64,000 nucleotides of DNA from Rhea pennata (Eukaryota > Chordata > Aves > Rheiformes > Rheidae): assembly GCF_028389875.1 (NCBI RefSeq), contig NC_084702.1:44143053-44207052 (forward strand), read 5' to 3'. A program made the position numbers and the translations under genes. The notes beneath the pieces were generated by a model, which ran no database searches, had not been told where the DNA came from, and worked only from the letters and a program-made list of their open reading frames with translations. Of this stretch, positions 1 through 12,670 are shown piece by piece (positions within the stretch are counted from its first letter, which is position 1; every line of letters begins with the position of its first letter).

Positions 1-2368
1 GCATTTGGCAATGCTTCCAGGCAGCCAGTTTTGTTTCTCCAGATCCATAGAAATCACATGAGTTTTGACATTACTAAAAATGGTAGCAAGGTCAGGTTAT
101 CAGTTAATGATTTCCGAAATCAATATATTGAAAATCAGAGTATTTTTATTTCATTCTAAAATATATAGCTATGTTTCCCCCGTTAAGCTCACATAACAGC
201 TAAAACCAAAATAACGTTGTCCTAATAAGGTGTTTTGTACGATTCCTAACATAAATTAACAGACACCTACATTAAGACACCTCTTTATTCTATTATGCAC
301 TCATATAATTCAAATGGATAGTCCTGAACAGTACAATCCCTTATATATCATCAGATCTTTTATGACACTGGAAAATCTATCAAACTTTCTTGACAGTCTG
401 ATATCTTAGAAAAAATATATTCCTACTCATTAGTTCTTAGTTTGCTGTAGCCTTAACAGCTGAAGACAAGATACGTTATATGTGAGAGCTATTGAACTGG
501 GGCAAAGCCATAACAAGCTCCTATAACTGAAAACTGAAATCATGTAAAAAAATAAAAAATAATTAATCTGTTGGAATAGACAGCTGATGAATGAAGCATA
601 GTTTCTGACAATCAGAGGTTTAAATCATGAGTAGATATCTTCCTAAATTGTATGCTCTAATTCAACCACACATTTCATGCTAGAATCTTTGGATTGAGGG
701 TGATCCAACAAGATTATAATGATTACATGAGTATAATGACCCAGGCTGGTTTTTATTAAACATATCTAGCTAAAGAAAATGAGTTGTAGTAAAATACTCT
801 GTTAATAAAGTCTGATTTCTGTGTCAGAAAAAATTGACACTAAGTTTTATTCTTGCTAGGTTGGGACAGCTTCTCAGATGGTGTAGATTAGCAGAGCTTC
901 ACTGAATTCAGCAGACTCTCAGTTATAGATACCAGCTGAGGAATGTCACTGGGTGCCTGTAGAGATAAAAGCAATCAGTAGACCAGGTGTGAAAAGAGTC
1001 ATTGCAATATTAACAGGATAATGGCTATGGAGGCTCAAGTAGTTGTCAAAACATTTTTGAGAAGAAAATTATGTATTTGATTAAACTGAAAGATCTGTGA
1101 TGGAATTCTGCTTTATAAACCATGCTTTGAGTAGTCATAATGTAGCTGAAAATTGGGAACATTTTGCCTATTGAACAAACACTTTTTTCATAAAAATTGC
1201 CAATGTTTTGGGGTCCTTTTTTTTTTCTTGTTTGTCTTTAGCAGCATTTCCTTTAACGTGCAGAGGTAGTATCTCAGCTCATAGCTGACTTCATTTCCTT
1301 CCTTTTCCCTCCCTCCTGCCTTTCCATCCATCAAAATTGATAGGTTCTGAAGGAAAAGAAACTGGCAAAGGTAGAAGGATATCAAGGAAATTCATTCTTG
1401 AAGTTCTTCAACTGACTGGGTGTGAAGCAATGATACTTCAACTATTCTCCTTATTACAAATAAAATGTGGCTGTAGGTATTTCAGATGCTCATATTACAC
1501 TGTACAGTTTTCTGTGTATGCCACAGGGGCTTTAAAATATTGTCCTATCTTTACATTTCCTAAATTTCAACAGTCACTTCTACAACTTAACTTCTTAAAA
1601 GTGGCAAAGTATTATCTCTTATTGTCTGATAAGGCTAATCTGACAGTCTGCTGGGAGTGATGATCCAAGTTCAAGATCTCAGTGCTCTGAAACTTAGTGT
1701 ATTCACAGTGTGGCAGAGGGGCAGGCTGTGAGGGGGAAAAGGAAGAACTTCAGTCATGCTAAAGGAGCGTGAAACTGTTTCATATTCTTGGCATATGCCA
1801 TATGAGCCTAAGAAACTCTTATATCACTAAAAGAGAGTTACAATAGTGTAGCTGGAGTAAAATTACCACGAATTGCCAAATAATTATACCAAACTAATAA
1901 GGCCTGAACTCTGAAGATAGCTCTTAAATGACAAAATGTAGTACGTGTTACTTAATGGATAGCACCTGATTGATCTTTACACTTCACAACTTTACACTGA
2001 GTTCAGCAAAAGAGATATAATTGTGGTTGTCTAGAATGGAGCAGCGCTCTTAAAGTTAAGTGGTCAAATCACCAAGACTTCATCTCTAAAGTATTCAGTT
2101 TCATAACACTTGCTATTTCCAATCAGCTAGACAGAATAATAGAGTGGGATAGCATCTGAGTACAACGACCAAGCTCTGCTAGCTTTGGCCCTGTCAAAAC
2201 AAAAGATATCAAGCAAATCCAGGCAGGCTGTTTTGAGCTCTCAAATTCTCAATCTCTTGCTTTTCTTATTTGCTGAATAAAATACGAAAATGCAAATAGC
2301 TTTCATACTTACTTTTTTTTTTTTTTTTTTTTAATGTTTTCAGATGTTAATGTGTTTAATGTTTTCAG
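1..2368. other. Non-coding AT-rich DNA
   Basis: Unique-looking AT-rich sequence. The two modest open frames near 1.2-1.7 kb lie on opposite strands over the same bases and have the composition of chance frames. A run of 20 T at 2313-2332 is followed by a short direct duplication of TTAATGTTTTCAGATG (2331-2346 and 2356-2371). I see no repeat family and no RNA gene. Confidence 0.6.
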
Positions 2369-2464
2369 ATGAACTGGAGAGGGCTTTTATGTTTCCGCAT
2401 ATGGACAAGCAGTTGTTCTGTGGAAGACTCAAGAAGAAAAAAAGGAAAATGAAAAGAAAGCCAG
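2369..2464 (+). other. Candidate exon (96 nt, symmetric phase 1-1)
   Basis: A long pyrimidine tract (20 T at 2313-2332) and the string TTTTCAG precede 2369. The stretch ends CCAG and is followed by GTACAG, a moderate donor. It is 96 nt long, so it could be included or skipped without shifting a frame. In the open frame that crosses it, both borders fall after codon position 1. The peptide ends in a very basic run (residues around KKKKRKMKRKP), but I recognise no family. The upstream TTAATGTTTTCAGATG duplication offers a second identical AG 25 nt earlier. Purine-rich basic runs arise easily by chance in such DNA, so this may be nothing. No transcript evidence is available here. Confidence 0.15.
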
Positions 2465-3700
2465 GTACAGTAAGCATAAAAGTACTGTTTATCCCTTCCA
2501 TGTCATTAAGGAAAGACTTCTACTGAGTAGAAGTAAATGTTATAAGAAGAAGAATTAATTTCATATTTTTTCATCAAGAGAAATAGTGGGTAGTAAGTAC
2601 CAGATTTGTGTCCTTTCTTCACTCTCCATGAGAATATGAAGAAGTTGAGATATGTTTTACATGCTTTCAAACAGTATCATAAACATATCATCTGTTCAGT
2701 GGATTCATAGATATAACCAGTATCTCAGTAATACAGGAAAGTGTATCTCAGTAATAACCAGTAATGTAAATTATTCTGACTTTCAAAGAGAAACATTTTA
2801 TATCAGTTGAAAATGTCAAAGCCATTCATCTTGACATTTTCCAAAATAAAATTTTCCTGAACTTTTTTGTTTCATGGACACTTTCAATATTTTACATCTC
2901 TATACTCTTTTGGGATGAATACGTATGTTGAAATATTAGGATGGAAATTCCATTCTCTGAACATTCACTGAGCTTGATCACAGCAATGGGTAATTCCAAC
3001 TTTATCCTTAGCTTTTAAGTATTGTTAGTGGGAGTAATATCATCAGTATTGTTCAGCTCTGGGAACTTTGGTCCCTCTCAGCTAACAAGCAGTTACTGAA
3101 TAACTATACATACAGTCATTTAGAATTTGATATTGCAGAATAAGGGCCTACAGCACAGCTTTCCTTCTTCTTCTTTTAATATCTTGAGCTCCACTTTAAG
3201 ATTAATAGAATGGTTTTGTTTCATATAGAGCAATTTGTACTGATTAACTGGCATTTCATGCAAGCAGCAAGGTAAAATAAGCTGGTCTTACGTATCAAAA
3301 TATTTTTATTTATGTGGGATGTATATTTCAAAGAAGAGAGCACTTAGAAACTGGTTTTTATTTGAAGACTGGAAACTTACATAGTTAGAGAAAGGTATAG
3401 GACTAGCTAACATACATCTGTGGAGAGGTTGCTTTACATTTAAGAATGGGATCCATTCTCTGAAAAATTACTTCTTTTCTCCTTTAATTTCATTTCATGA
3501 AGGATAGTCTATTAGATAAAATGAACAGAATACATGACACAAATTTTATGATTACTACTTTCTGTCTTGATATTTCAGTAAAATGCGTTGCCTGTTAGGA
3601 GTGGAAACTGGTTTATCCATGACCTCTAATACTTTTGTAGAGTCAATATGCCTAATCTCTGCTTTTTCTACTGTCTAACTCTGCTGGGCAGAGCAGCTGA
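2465..3700. other. Non-coding AT-rich DNA
   Basis: No open frame of note, no recognised repeat and no simple-sequence tract longer than a few units. A small local duplication of ATCTCAGTAATA occurs near 2722-2755. Confidence 0.6.
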
Positions 3701-4279
3701 AGAGAACCTGTGTTGAAAAAGAAGCCTAGAGGATCTCTCCCATCTTTTGATGCTGAGTCTGCCTGAGGGGGAGTCTCAATACGCAGTTGATGTGAGACTC
3801 CAGTAACTTTACAATGGAGTCACCTTGCCATGTCTGACAGTTACGTCCAGGAGCTCCAGACACACAATCTCTAGTGGTGTGCACAAACACACTTTCCTCT
3901 TCTTAGTCTGCCACATGACCAGTTAAGATCTAAAGTTCTACTAAGGAATTAATAAACTGTATTAATAGTACCAATCAACTGATACGATCCTCACGATATT
4001 TTGTAGCAGATGAACAGCCAATACAGTACTCTCTTAGCTGACCAGAAGAGCCAAGTCTATTGCCTGGGGTCTCCTCACAACCTTCTCCCATGCATTCACG
4101 TATCTGCATTCAGCCTCCATCCTCAATGCTCCCATTCAGTTCTGTTTGCTTGTTTTAGTCTATACTCACCGCTAAAGACTCCTGTTTGCTCTACTCAAGC
4201 CTAAATTACTTATTTTTTTGTTCAGAGCTGCCACATTATTCTTCAACTGAACATAACGTAAAAAAAAAAAAAAAAAAAA
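3701..4279. other. GC-richer patch ending in a 20-A run; possible unclassified repeat
   Basis: This block is visibly richer in GC than its flanks. It contains a perfect 9-bp inverted repeat (arms 3770-3778 and 3793-3801) and finishes in 20 A at 4260-4279. A terminal A-run could be the tail of an old plus-strand retroposed sequence, and the AATAAA-like string near 3950 fits loosely with an LTR or transcript end. I could not match it to a family, and no target-site duplication was evident. The small plus-strand frame at 4010-4204 has no recognisable domain. Confidence 0.25.
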
Positions 4280-6154
4280 TCCTGTTGAAAAGTTACTGTC
4301 TTAAGTCACCTCCACTGTCAAGCCTGTTTGCTTTTGCCCCTTACAATTCATGAGGGGTAGCTGCTTGTATTAGTCTCCTGCTAAGGAAAATTGCTATTCG
4401 ATCTTAGCATACCATCAGCCCCTCAGAATAGTCAGCATAAAACCTCATAAACTTAAGGAAACATCACAGAGATTTAAAGAGATTTAAAGCCAGACCTTCA
4501 AACTGTAACCAAAAAAAGTGATTAGAAGAAAATTTCCTCCCTAGAGACTGGAATAATGTCTGCAGGACTAACCAGCTATAAACTTCCCTAAGGAGATGCA
4601 AGAGAGCAGCATGGTACCTAGCAACATTCAAACTGGCTGAGCAGTAGGGTGCAACACCAAGCTCTACTGCTGTTAATGTACATGAGCAACTCAGAAGAAC
4701 CAAAATAAGGGACCTAGGCAACAGCAAGCTCAGAGGAAAAAAACAGGAGATGTAGCTCTGTGAATCAGGTAAAGCAATAAGCAGGGCTCTGCTTGGGGGC
4801 CCCTTGGAGCGTACGTATAGGTGATTTCATAGGCGGAATTATTTATTTTGCATGGCATTGAGAAAAAAATGCATCTCAGTTAATGTGATAAACAGAAAGG
4901 AGTCATTTTATGTTAACGTAGGAACTCACGACAGTGCAATGACTGATACACAATGAAATGACAGATAATTTGACAGTAATTTGTCTAGAACATGTTTCTT
5001 CATGTGTCTTGTAGAAATAAGGGGTAAGGAAAATATTGTTCACATTATACATGTCATATTTTCTTAGAACACTGATTATGATCTGAGAACAGGAAGATAT
5101 GAAGATTTGGCGTGCTCTAGTAGATTTTGTCCGTCTGAAAGAAGAGACAATCTAAGAAGCTAAAGAGCAAAGGAAACGGAATAGAACTGCTCTATGTGCA
5201 ACAAGAACTATAGCACGTTTTGTAGGAACATGATTTGGAAGTTATTATAGTGTCACTGACATTTTCATTATAAACGCCTGTTTCCAGCGCTTCATAACTC
5301 AGCAATAGGCATTTGCTCTAGGCTGAAGCAGTAGAAGAGGTCTCAGCCTGGCAGAAAAATGTTTTGGTGTGTGTGCTTGTATGTGTGCAAAATGCAAAAA
5401 AGGAAAGAAAGGAGTACCAAGCATACAAACAGATTTGGAAAGTTTCTTTTTAAGGTGCTTTTTCTTCTCTTACTTAACTAAATGATCACCCTTATTATTT
5501 GAAAAAGTAGATTGGATGGCTTTGCATATTCATTACACTGTTTATAGTTTATTTACGTTATAGGGACTAAGGCATTCAGACAAGATGGGCCGTTATGACA
5601 GAATTTAACAGATAGTGGTGCTATATGAGGGATATATCTGCAACCGTAGTTTTCTGCCATTTTGATTTCTGGTCTCTTAAAATATTTTGCATTGTATTGC
5701 AGATCCCCCCCCAAATTTTATGAATGTTTGTTACTTTATATTATATATAAACTTGCTTTTCTTAATCACTTCTCTTAGATCACAATTGGAATAAACTGTG
5801 GGGATCCAGCAACCCATAAAACACATGATGAAACCTATCTATACTAGGTGACTCTGACTGCGGTGTACAAAGAAATCTGTGATGTTTATGGATATTTGAA
5901 CCAGCTTTAAAATAGTAGTAATCTGTTTAGAACAGAACAGAAATCATGACGGGCTATTTTACCCCACTGAAAAGACCAAAGGGAAAAAAAATCCAACTTG
6001 CAAGTCACATCACCAACACGTGGAGCTTCTGAGAGCTTCTTATTCTGGAGCGCACCGAGGTGATTTGACTTAATGGTTGCAGTAGAACAAGTAATTTTAA
6101 AACTTTGTTTAGCACTCTACGTTTTCTCATTTTTAATGACTAAATGCAGTGGCT

Positions 6155-6190
6155 GAAATTCAGGCCCTGTTAAAGTCAGTGAAACTATTA
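6155..6190. repeat. Relic of an old dispersed repeat (GGCCCTxTTAAAGTCAxTG type)
   Basis: The string CAGGCCCTGTTAAAGTCAGT resembles, from memory, a decayed motif common in bird and reptile introns. Similar strings occur at 16895-16936, 52213-52239 and 62353-62400 in this window. The family name is not certain. Confidence 0.3.
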
Positions 6191-6434
6191 AGCTCTTCAC
6201 AGATTTGTCCAGTGTTGGATCTATAGCATCTACCTGGCTGATCTGCATGTGCCTACAAATGTGCATCAGATTTAATGCATGCTTTCAGTCACACACCGTG
6301 TATGTACTGGGACAGCAACTGTCATGTGCAAGGGAGCAATATTCTCTCCGTTCTCAGGGCTGGACAAGGTAGTTGAACAACTATTTTGACTGGACTGTCA
6401 GATGTCCAGATAAATGATTCAAGGCAGCGGGAGG

Positions 6435-6468
6435 AAGAAAGAAAGAAAGAAAGAAAGAAGAAAAAAAG
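6435..6468 (+). repeat. GAAA microsatellite with A-rich end
   Basis: About six GAAA units followed by GAAGAAAAAAAG. A purine-only strand. Confidence 0.9.
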
Positions 6469-6948
6469 TTTGGGAAATATATGCTTAAAGTAATTCTAAT
6501 TCTGGCTAAACTTACGCTGTTGAAAGCTTATGTCCCCGTAGGACTGGGAATGTGTATATTCATTCTCTAACCTCTTACTATCGATTTTGGCTCCTACCAT
6601 TCTTACGATGAAAAAAAGAAGTGTCGTATGACATAATAAAGGAAAATCAATGATTTTATGTAGAACTCATTTATGGGCTGAAAATCATATTAGTAAGCTG
6701 AATTCATGGACTTAATATCAGGAAAATATACGCAATGCAGTTAGTAATAATGTCTGTCTGAGTAAAGGATTATGAATGTTTCGTGCCAAGTATTTTTTAC
6801 ACAAACCAGGAGTATTCACCAGAATAAGATTTTGCAGGAGCATACACTAAAAAATAGAAAATACATGATTACTTCACAGAATACAGGGAGATTTACACCT
6901 GTTTAATTAGTTTATCCTGTTTTACATAGAACAATTGAATCTTACAAC

Positions 6949-6982
6949 TAGCTTGCTGGTAATCTATCCAGCCAGCAAGCTA
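6949..6982. repeat. Perfect 11-bp stem-loop
   Basis: TAGCTTGCTGG at 6949-6959 is the exact reverse complement of 6972-6982, with a 12-nt loop. Its function is unknown. It is one of five such perfect stems in the window. Confidence 0.85.
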
Positions 6983-7373
6983 AGTGCATTCAAATCTCAG
7001 CAGTGTTCCTGCAGCAAAAAGATAATTTTCTTCCTATTTCCTCTACATGTTTCTGAGTTTTGGGGAAGAAAATGAAAGGATGGAAGGATGAGTTTAAAGA
7101 AATCTTTGAAAATTATTCAGTTTGAAGTATTCTGAGTCAAGAAAAGATAGTGAATTGCAGAATCAAAGTGTTCCCTTATACTTGGGACTCTGAAAACAGT
7201 CTCTTCTTAAACCAGACATACAGGTATGGCAGAATTGTAAGTGAGATTAAATGTCTGGAGGTAATTTTGTTTATAAACTGATATATTTCCAGGCATAATT
7301 CTTGTAGACAGGCTGTGACTATCACCATCTCTTTCCAGAGAGAAGGATCAAAAATGCCTTTGTCGTTTTTTGA

Positions 7374-7643
7374 ACTAAGCTGAGCAAGAAGGGAGGCGAC
7401 CCGGTCCGCTCGGCTCTGAAACTCCTCACTCCCTCTCACCAGCACTTCAGGTCTGTCTCACTGCAGCGGGAGTCAGGGTTCCAGGTTTGTCAGGTTACAC
7501 CAATTATTTTTTTCTTTCTCAGTCTGTCCTTTGGCTACCAGATCAAAGCGCTGCAAGTTCTGACAAGCCGCAGCTCTGACAACAGCTTAAACAGCAGAGT
7601 GACCCGGGAAGGGAGGGAGGCAGCCTTTCAGGTGGGTAAAGCC
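7374..7643 (+). other. CpG-clustered 90-codon open frame without ATG, containing a candidate exon at 7523-7631
   Basis: One plus-strand frame stays open from 7374 to the TAA at 7644 but has no ATG. Within it, 7523-7631 is bounded by a good acceptor (pyrimidine-rich TTTTTTTCTTTCTCAG) and a donor (TTTCAG then GTGGGT). It is 109 nt long and only one of its three frames is open. That frame encodes 36 residues beginning LSFGYQIKALQVLTSR and ending REAAFQ. The surrounding 350 bp hold about a dozen CpGs, which are rare elsewhere in the window, for example at 7397-7411, 7467, 7549-7570, 7603, 7649-7655 and 7692-7702. This could be an internal or alternative first exon with a weak promoter. I do not recognise the protein. 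A minus-strand frame (7176-7445) covers the left half, so coding direction is not settled. Confidence 0.22.
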
Positions 7644-9034
7644 TAAGTCGTTTCGCTGTTATTAACAGCTGTAATAGCACTAGCTGATATGGCGCCCAGA
7701 TGCGTTTCAGGGAAGACACAACTGTGTTGCTTGGGCTGACTACAAATATACAGCCTAGAAGAGAAAGAGAGCGAAAGGAAAAAGAAACAAGAAAGAGAAA
7801 GAAGTTACGCAGGCAGGAATGGAGAAGGTGGAAGGAGAGAAGGAAGAAAGCAAGCTTGTTACTTACAGGCTCAGGATTTTTCACTTCACAGTTTTTTCCC
7901 TCTCCTTGCTGCTCTCTTTAATCTCGTTCTTTCTGATTTTTCAATTTCTCTCCTAAATGAACTCCTTGTCCGTGTGCACACAAGTCCTGAATCACAAAAT
8001 AAGAGCTCTTCCTCTAATTGACCTCAAAGGCAGTTAGCTTAATGCAACTTTAGATGGCTCCAGCTTTTTCTATAGAAAACCTGTGCCATCTTATTTTGGC
8101 CAGGATCAGAATATAACTAGCCTTTCCATTGGAATTATCACTCAGAACTTGTGCTACAGAAAAGTCTGTAATTTGGACGTGTGAAGAAAACAGAAGGTAT
8201 TAGCACTGCTTTCTCTGTGCTGTGCTGTTTGAAGGAATGATACAAGGCAGCCACAACTAAAGCATATTGGAAGTATTAGCCTAATGCGATGTCCCACAGC
8301 AGGTGCATCTATAATGCAAGGCAGTGTTTAATCAGTATGGCAACATATCATGAGCCATTAAATCAGCACTTTTTCAGCAACAGAATATTTAATGAGAAGT
8401 GATTTCCTAAATTGTTATATGTCATTATGTAGCAATTTTGAGTAGCAAAGAACTGATCATGATGACTTTGCTAAAATGCTTTAAATTCTGATGGAATCCT
8501 GTAGGCTGCCTAGCTTGCCTCATCTGAAGCAGCTTTTTGGACTCAGAGGTTTAGCTACAGAATGAAGCTACTGCATGAAAGTCACACTGAACATCTCTAA
8601 TCAGCCACAGTTTATAATTAGGCAAGCAACTAATCACATAGGTATCTTTGTGTTGTTTCTCTCCATTGGCCTGCAAGCCTCAGTGGAAGCTTGTTGTATT
8701 TATTGGGTAGTAAATCAACATTAACGTGCTTCAAGCAACAACATGTTTTCTAATTCTCTATTACAATTTCAAAGCAAATGCCTTTTCAAGTAATACAATT
8801 CCCTGCTACACTCCTATGGCAGCGGGGCTGACTTGCAAACTGAATATTAAAAGAAAATACTCTCTGTCTTGCAGAGAACACTTTATTTTTTATTTTTTCC
8901 CTCATCTCCCCCCCAGTTAGAAATAAAAGTGTGCTTTTGTCTATAGCCAAAATATGCAAACTTCCCATAAGGATCCAAGGATGGCTAATTGATGAAGATA
9001 GCAGACTGGACTTGCACGTAAATACTTTAAAGGG
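7644..9034. other. Non-coding DNA with a purine-rich tract
   Basis: A strongly purine-biased stretch runs about 7757-7860 (AGAAAGAGA-type). The 113-residue minus-strand frame here is its pyrimidine-rich complement and is not a believable protein. The remainder to 9034 is unique AT-rich DNA with nothing recognised. Confidence 0.5.
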
Positions 9035-9345
9035 ATGGGGAGCTATCAAAAAGGATGTTGATAATTTTGAAGGGGGTCAGAGAAGAGCTGTGTGCATGAT
9101 TAAAGGATTGCAACACATGTCTTATACTGAAAGACTCTGGTAGATCCATTTATTTAGCTTATCAAAGAGAAGATCAAGGGTGATTTGATTGCAGTCCCTG
9201 AACAGGTGTTTGTAAGAGGAACCACATTTTGAAATAGGCTGTTCAGTTTGGCAACCAACAAGCACCAGCGAATGGAAGCTGAAAAATTCGGACTAATTCT
9301 GAAGCAGGATTTGAGCTCGCATATTTCAATATAGAAAGAATTTAT
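9035..9345 (+). mobile_element. Old CR1/L3-type LINE fragment, sense strand
   Basis: The segment follows the layout of the 3' part of CR1/L3 LINEs. It runs GGTCAGAGAAGAGCTGTG, then ATGATTAAAGGATTGCAACA, a CATGTCTTATACTGAAAG (MSYEERL-like) string, and a region like the L3 GTTTGGC...CCAGCGAATGGAAGCTG block, then AATATAGAAAGAATTTATGA. All reading frames are broken and the young CR1 3' end is missing, so this is an ancient dead copy. Its resemblance is closer to the old L3-like branch than to the young CR1 at 34.99 kb. The alignment was made by memory, so subfamily and exact ends are uncertain. Confidence 0.65.
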
Positions 9346-12300
9346 GAAAGCCTAGCTAAATATCTCTGCTTCTGAAGTACACAAAGTCAGGCTAAAAGAA
9401 GGTGGAATTAGCTAATAAGGAGTGTAGCTAACTACTGGAACAACTATAGTGCGTTCTCCATCCTGGGAAAGATGCCATGTGTTTCCAGAGTATAAGCACT
9501 GTTTTCAAACAAAACTTCAATCACGGAGAAGCTTATTGTTTGTAATATAGAGAAGTTCAGATTAACTGATCACAGCACTCCTTTGTGGCCTTACAATGAA
9601 GCTGTGAATTTAACCATGTGCTCTTATCTTTTTTTCTTGTTCTATACTGTTTTCTCTGCTAAGTGCAAGGCACTCTTTGTTCTCTTGCTTCAGATTCGCT
9701 CCTGAGCATGAAAAGACTATAAGCATGTGAACATCTGATTTAATTGACTTCAGTTTATCCATGCAAGGTTAGGTGCATGCTTTTTAAGACAGGAACAACA
9801 TTTTCCTAAGACTTTCTGTAGCGTCTAGTACACTAAAGCATTTATCCTCAATGGATCATATGGATGCTGCGTAGTATAAACTGATAAAAAATAATAGATG
9901 TTTTGAAGAACCAAAAGATTTATAATGGATAGTATAGAACTACCTTTTACCTTAAAGCATCTTACTGAAATTAAAAATGGAGTGACAGATTTCTGTCATA
10001 ATAAAAGAAGACAAGCTTACTTCAAATAATTTAAATCTCTTAAATAGGTGTTTAGATGCTTTTTTATTGAAAATACAGTCTTTTAAAGCGGTCATGTTAA
10101 TAAGCGATTACCGAGCAGCAGTGATAAAGGAATTCGATGGGGCTGCAAAGATGTACAAGAACAAAGATGATGAATGAAAGTTATTGGTATGCTAGAAAAT
10201 GAGAGGAAGAGGGATTCAATCCCTCTTCCCACAGAAGAAATAAGGAAAGGCTGCACTAGTGCTATTTTTATATTTTTATGCTCGATAAGAAAGACTAAAA
10301 TCAAAATCCTCTAAAAATAATTGTAAGTATTAAAAAGGAGAGGCACACTGGGGAAAAGCTTCAACACTTAAAACAATAGGCCTGTATCTTAATTAAAATT
10401 CTTCTAGCAGTGATTAGAAAACTGAGAAGTTACACCTGGGTCTGCATATTTATTTTCTTACTCTTAAGTTGGCAGCGAAAAAACACCCTCATCAGTCCTT
10501 TTCAAGGCTGTCTGACAAAAAAATTCTTTTCTCTTGTTATATTAGATACAAGAATCAAAAGCAGATTTAAAGAAATGGCAAACTGAAATAACACAAATGG
10601 AGACAGACAGAACAATCCTGAAAAGAAAAGAAAACAAAACAATACAGAAACACAGAAAAGCACAAAAATAACAATAAAAAAATTCCTATCACTATCACAG
10701 ATGACTCAGGAATGCTGCTGAAAAAACTGTTTCGATGGTCAAAGTAACAGCTCTATAAGACATTCTATAACAGAAGGGTATCACATTTATGCCTTAAAGG
10801 TGTTCATATAAAGCTACTAATTACACCGCACTTCTCTCAAATTTCACATAAATATATTTCCAATAGATGTTAAAAATATCTTTGTGCCAGCTTCACTAAG
10901 TTTGTACTTTTAGTCCTTTTTCCAGAGATGAAAAATATGTCCTAGTTTTAAAGATCTGTTTTCCTCACGTACCTGTCGTGGTGGGCATGAAGTCTAGCAG
11001 ATAACAAAAAGTGAGTAATAGCTGGTTGTGAAATACGTGCCAGACAGAAAAGAACCCACTTTTTGAAAGTTACCTTCTGTTTGGTGGAGAGAACAAGTCA
11101 GCTAATGGCATTTTCTTCACAAATGCTTCTTCTACTCTAGTGCTGTCTTGAAGTGGCAGAAGGGCCAGACAAGTTATACACCAAGTGACATGATGACTAA
11201 TCTAAATATACCATATTATTTTTTTGGAGAGGAGAGGTGATATTTACAGAACCTTCTCTCTCACATGCAAAGGATAAAGAGTGGGGGTGGGAAAGTGCGA
11301 GGAAACCTTATTCAGCTTGATTTTCTCTTGATCATCAGTTACTTCAAAGATGTGTTGCCAAACCAGTACCAGCCAAATCTGGAGCAGTAAGCTGGTCATG
11401 ACTTGGCAGAAAGACAGGCGAATTTCTGTTCAAAGCCGTGGCAGGAAAGGAGAAATAAAGCTTATAAGGATAAGAGGAATAAGAGTAGCACTTTGCTAGA
11501 CACAGGTTTCCATAGCCAGTTTGGGAACCAGCTCTAATTTCTGGTAGACTGAAGAGCTACTCAGGAGCTGGTTTATGTGAAGGCATTATTTTTGTCTGTC
11601 GTGCGTAATGGAGAAGTCCCAAGAGCCATCTGGCCCCAAACTGCCTCTGGGATTTGCTACGACAATATATATTTTGAGTCACGTGGGAAAGCATGGAATA
11701 GGTGGTCCACTAATGGTGGACCTCGTGCTTTCTGTACTGTCCTCTGAGAAGAGAAAGTTCTCATGAAGTGTTATGCATATACAGTCTTAAATTAGTCTCA
11801 CACTTTGGAATTATGTGAGGAAAAAATCTTTTCTTTTTTTGTAATGATGATGCATTTTAAACAAAAGTATTCAGGCTTCTGGCACATTAATTATTATTTT
11901 TCTCAAGACAAACAATAGAAATAATTCAGAGAAACCCCTACTTTTGAATTTTGCTAACCTTTTACTAACTCCTTGGCAATGAAAATCTTGATTTCTTCTT
12001 TTTAAGTAAAAGGCATGAGGAGAAATCCAAGTAATTCTGATCTTATTCAAAGATTTCTCAGTTTCTTGTTATTATGCTAAAATTTCAAAGAATATAGCTG
12101 AAGAGAAGCAATACCTTTTTAATTTTTCTATTCATCGTTTTCCAAGGTTTTTCTTCCTATTCTTTTAGCTTAAAATTTAGAGTTAGCTTAGAATAAGGAA
12201 ACACATTATTGGACAGGATTTGATTTTCCATTGCTTCATTTTCTTAATACATTTAAGGGGAATTTATTGTACCCTAAAGGCCGTTATTTTGTACCTCTTC

Positions 12301-12638
12301 GTATAATACGAAAAGCTTAATAAGCTACTTTATACACACGTTTTCACACATGGAAAAAAAGTGCATTTATAGTACATCCGTGAAAATATTATAAATCTAA
12401 GCTCAATAGAATAGATTATATTTTTTATGAATCCTTTCTGTTCAAAAATCTCAGTAACACAGTAATGAGTCACACAGTAATAGTGTAAAACACCATAGGA
12501 ATAGGGAGTGGCCGTTATTTCCAAAATATTTCACATATAGTCCCTGAAAAACAGACTTGCTGGATTGAAGAGGGATATGTTGGCCTTGGCCAGGAAAATG
12601 AAGTATTTGGGGATAGCCAGAATTATTCATCCGGGTTT
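9346..12638. other. Non-coding AT-rich DNA
   Basis: No domain-like frame and no repeat that I recognise. The region is unique DNA with short A-rich stretches, for example 10615-10682, which is almost free of T and may be a decayed purine or A tract. Confidence 0.6.
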
Positions 12639-12670
12639 TGTGTGCGTGTGTGTGTTTTTTTTTTTTTTTT
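12639..12670 (+). repeat. TG microsatellite followed by 16 T
   Basis: TG repeats with one CG interruption at 12639-12654, then T at 12655-12670. Confidence 0.9.

Larger units (their letters stand above)
4280..7370. other. Non-coding DNA with one GAAA microsatellite and one hairpin
   Basis: AT-rich unique DNA. The minus-strand frame at 4464-4727 has no recognisable protein. Near 6155-6190 is a degraded copy of an old interspersed motif (see the entry at 6155). The GAAA tract and the stem-loop at 6949-6982 are listed separately. Confidence 0.55.

Noticed and set aside
3701..4279. Retroviral LTR
   Set aside because: No TG...CA ends, flanking duplication or internal viral sequence could be seen; left as an unclassified patch.
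7543..7884. 113-codon minus-strand frame rich in L, S and F
   Set aside because: It is the complement of a purine-rich simple tract; the apparent hydrophobic protein is a composition artefact.
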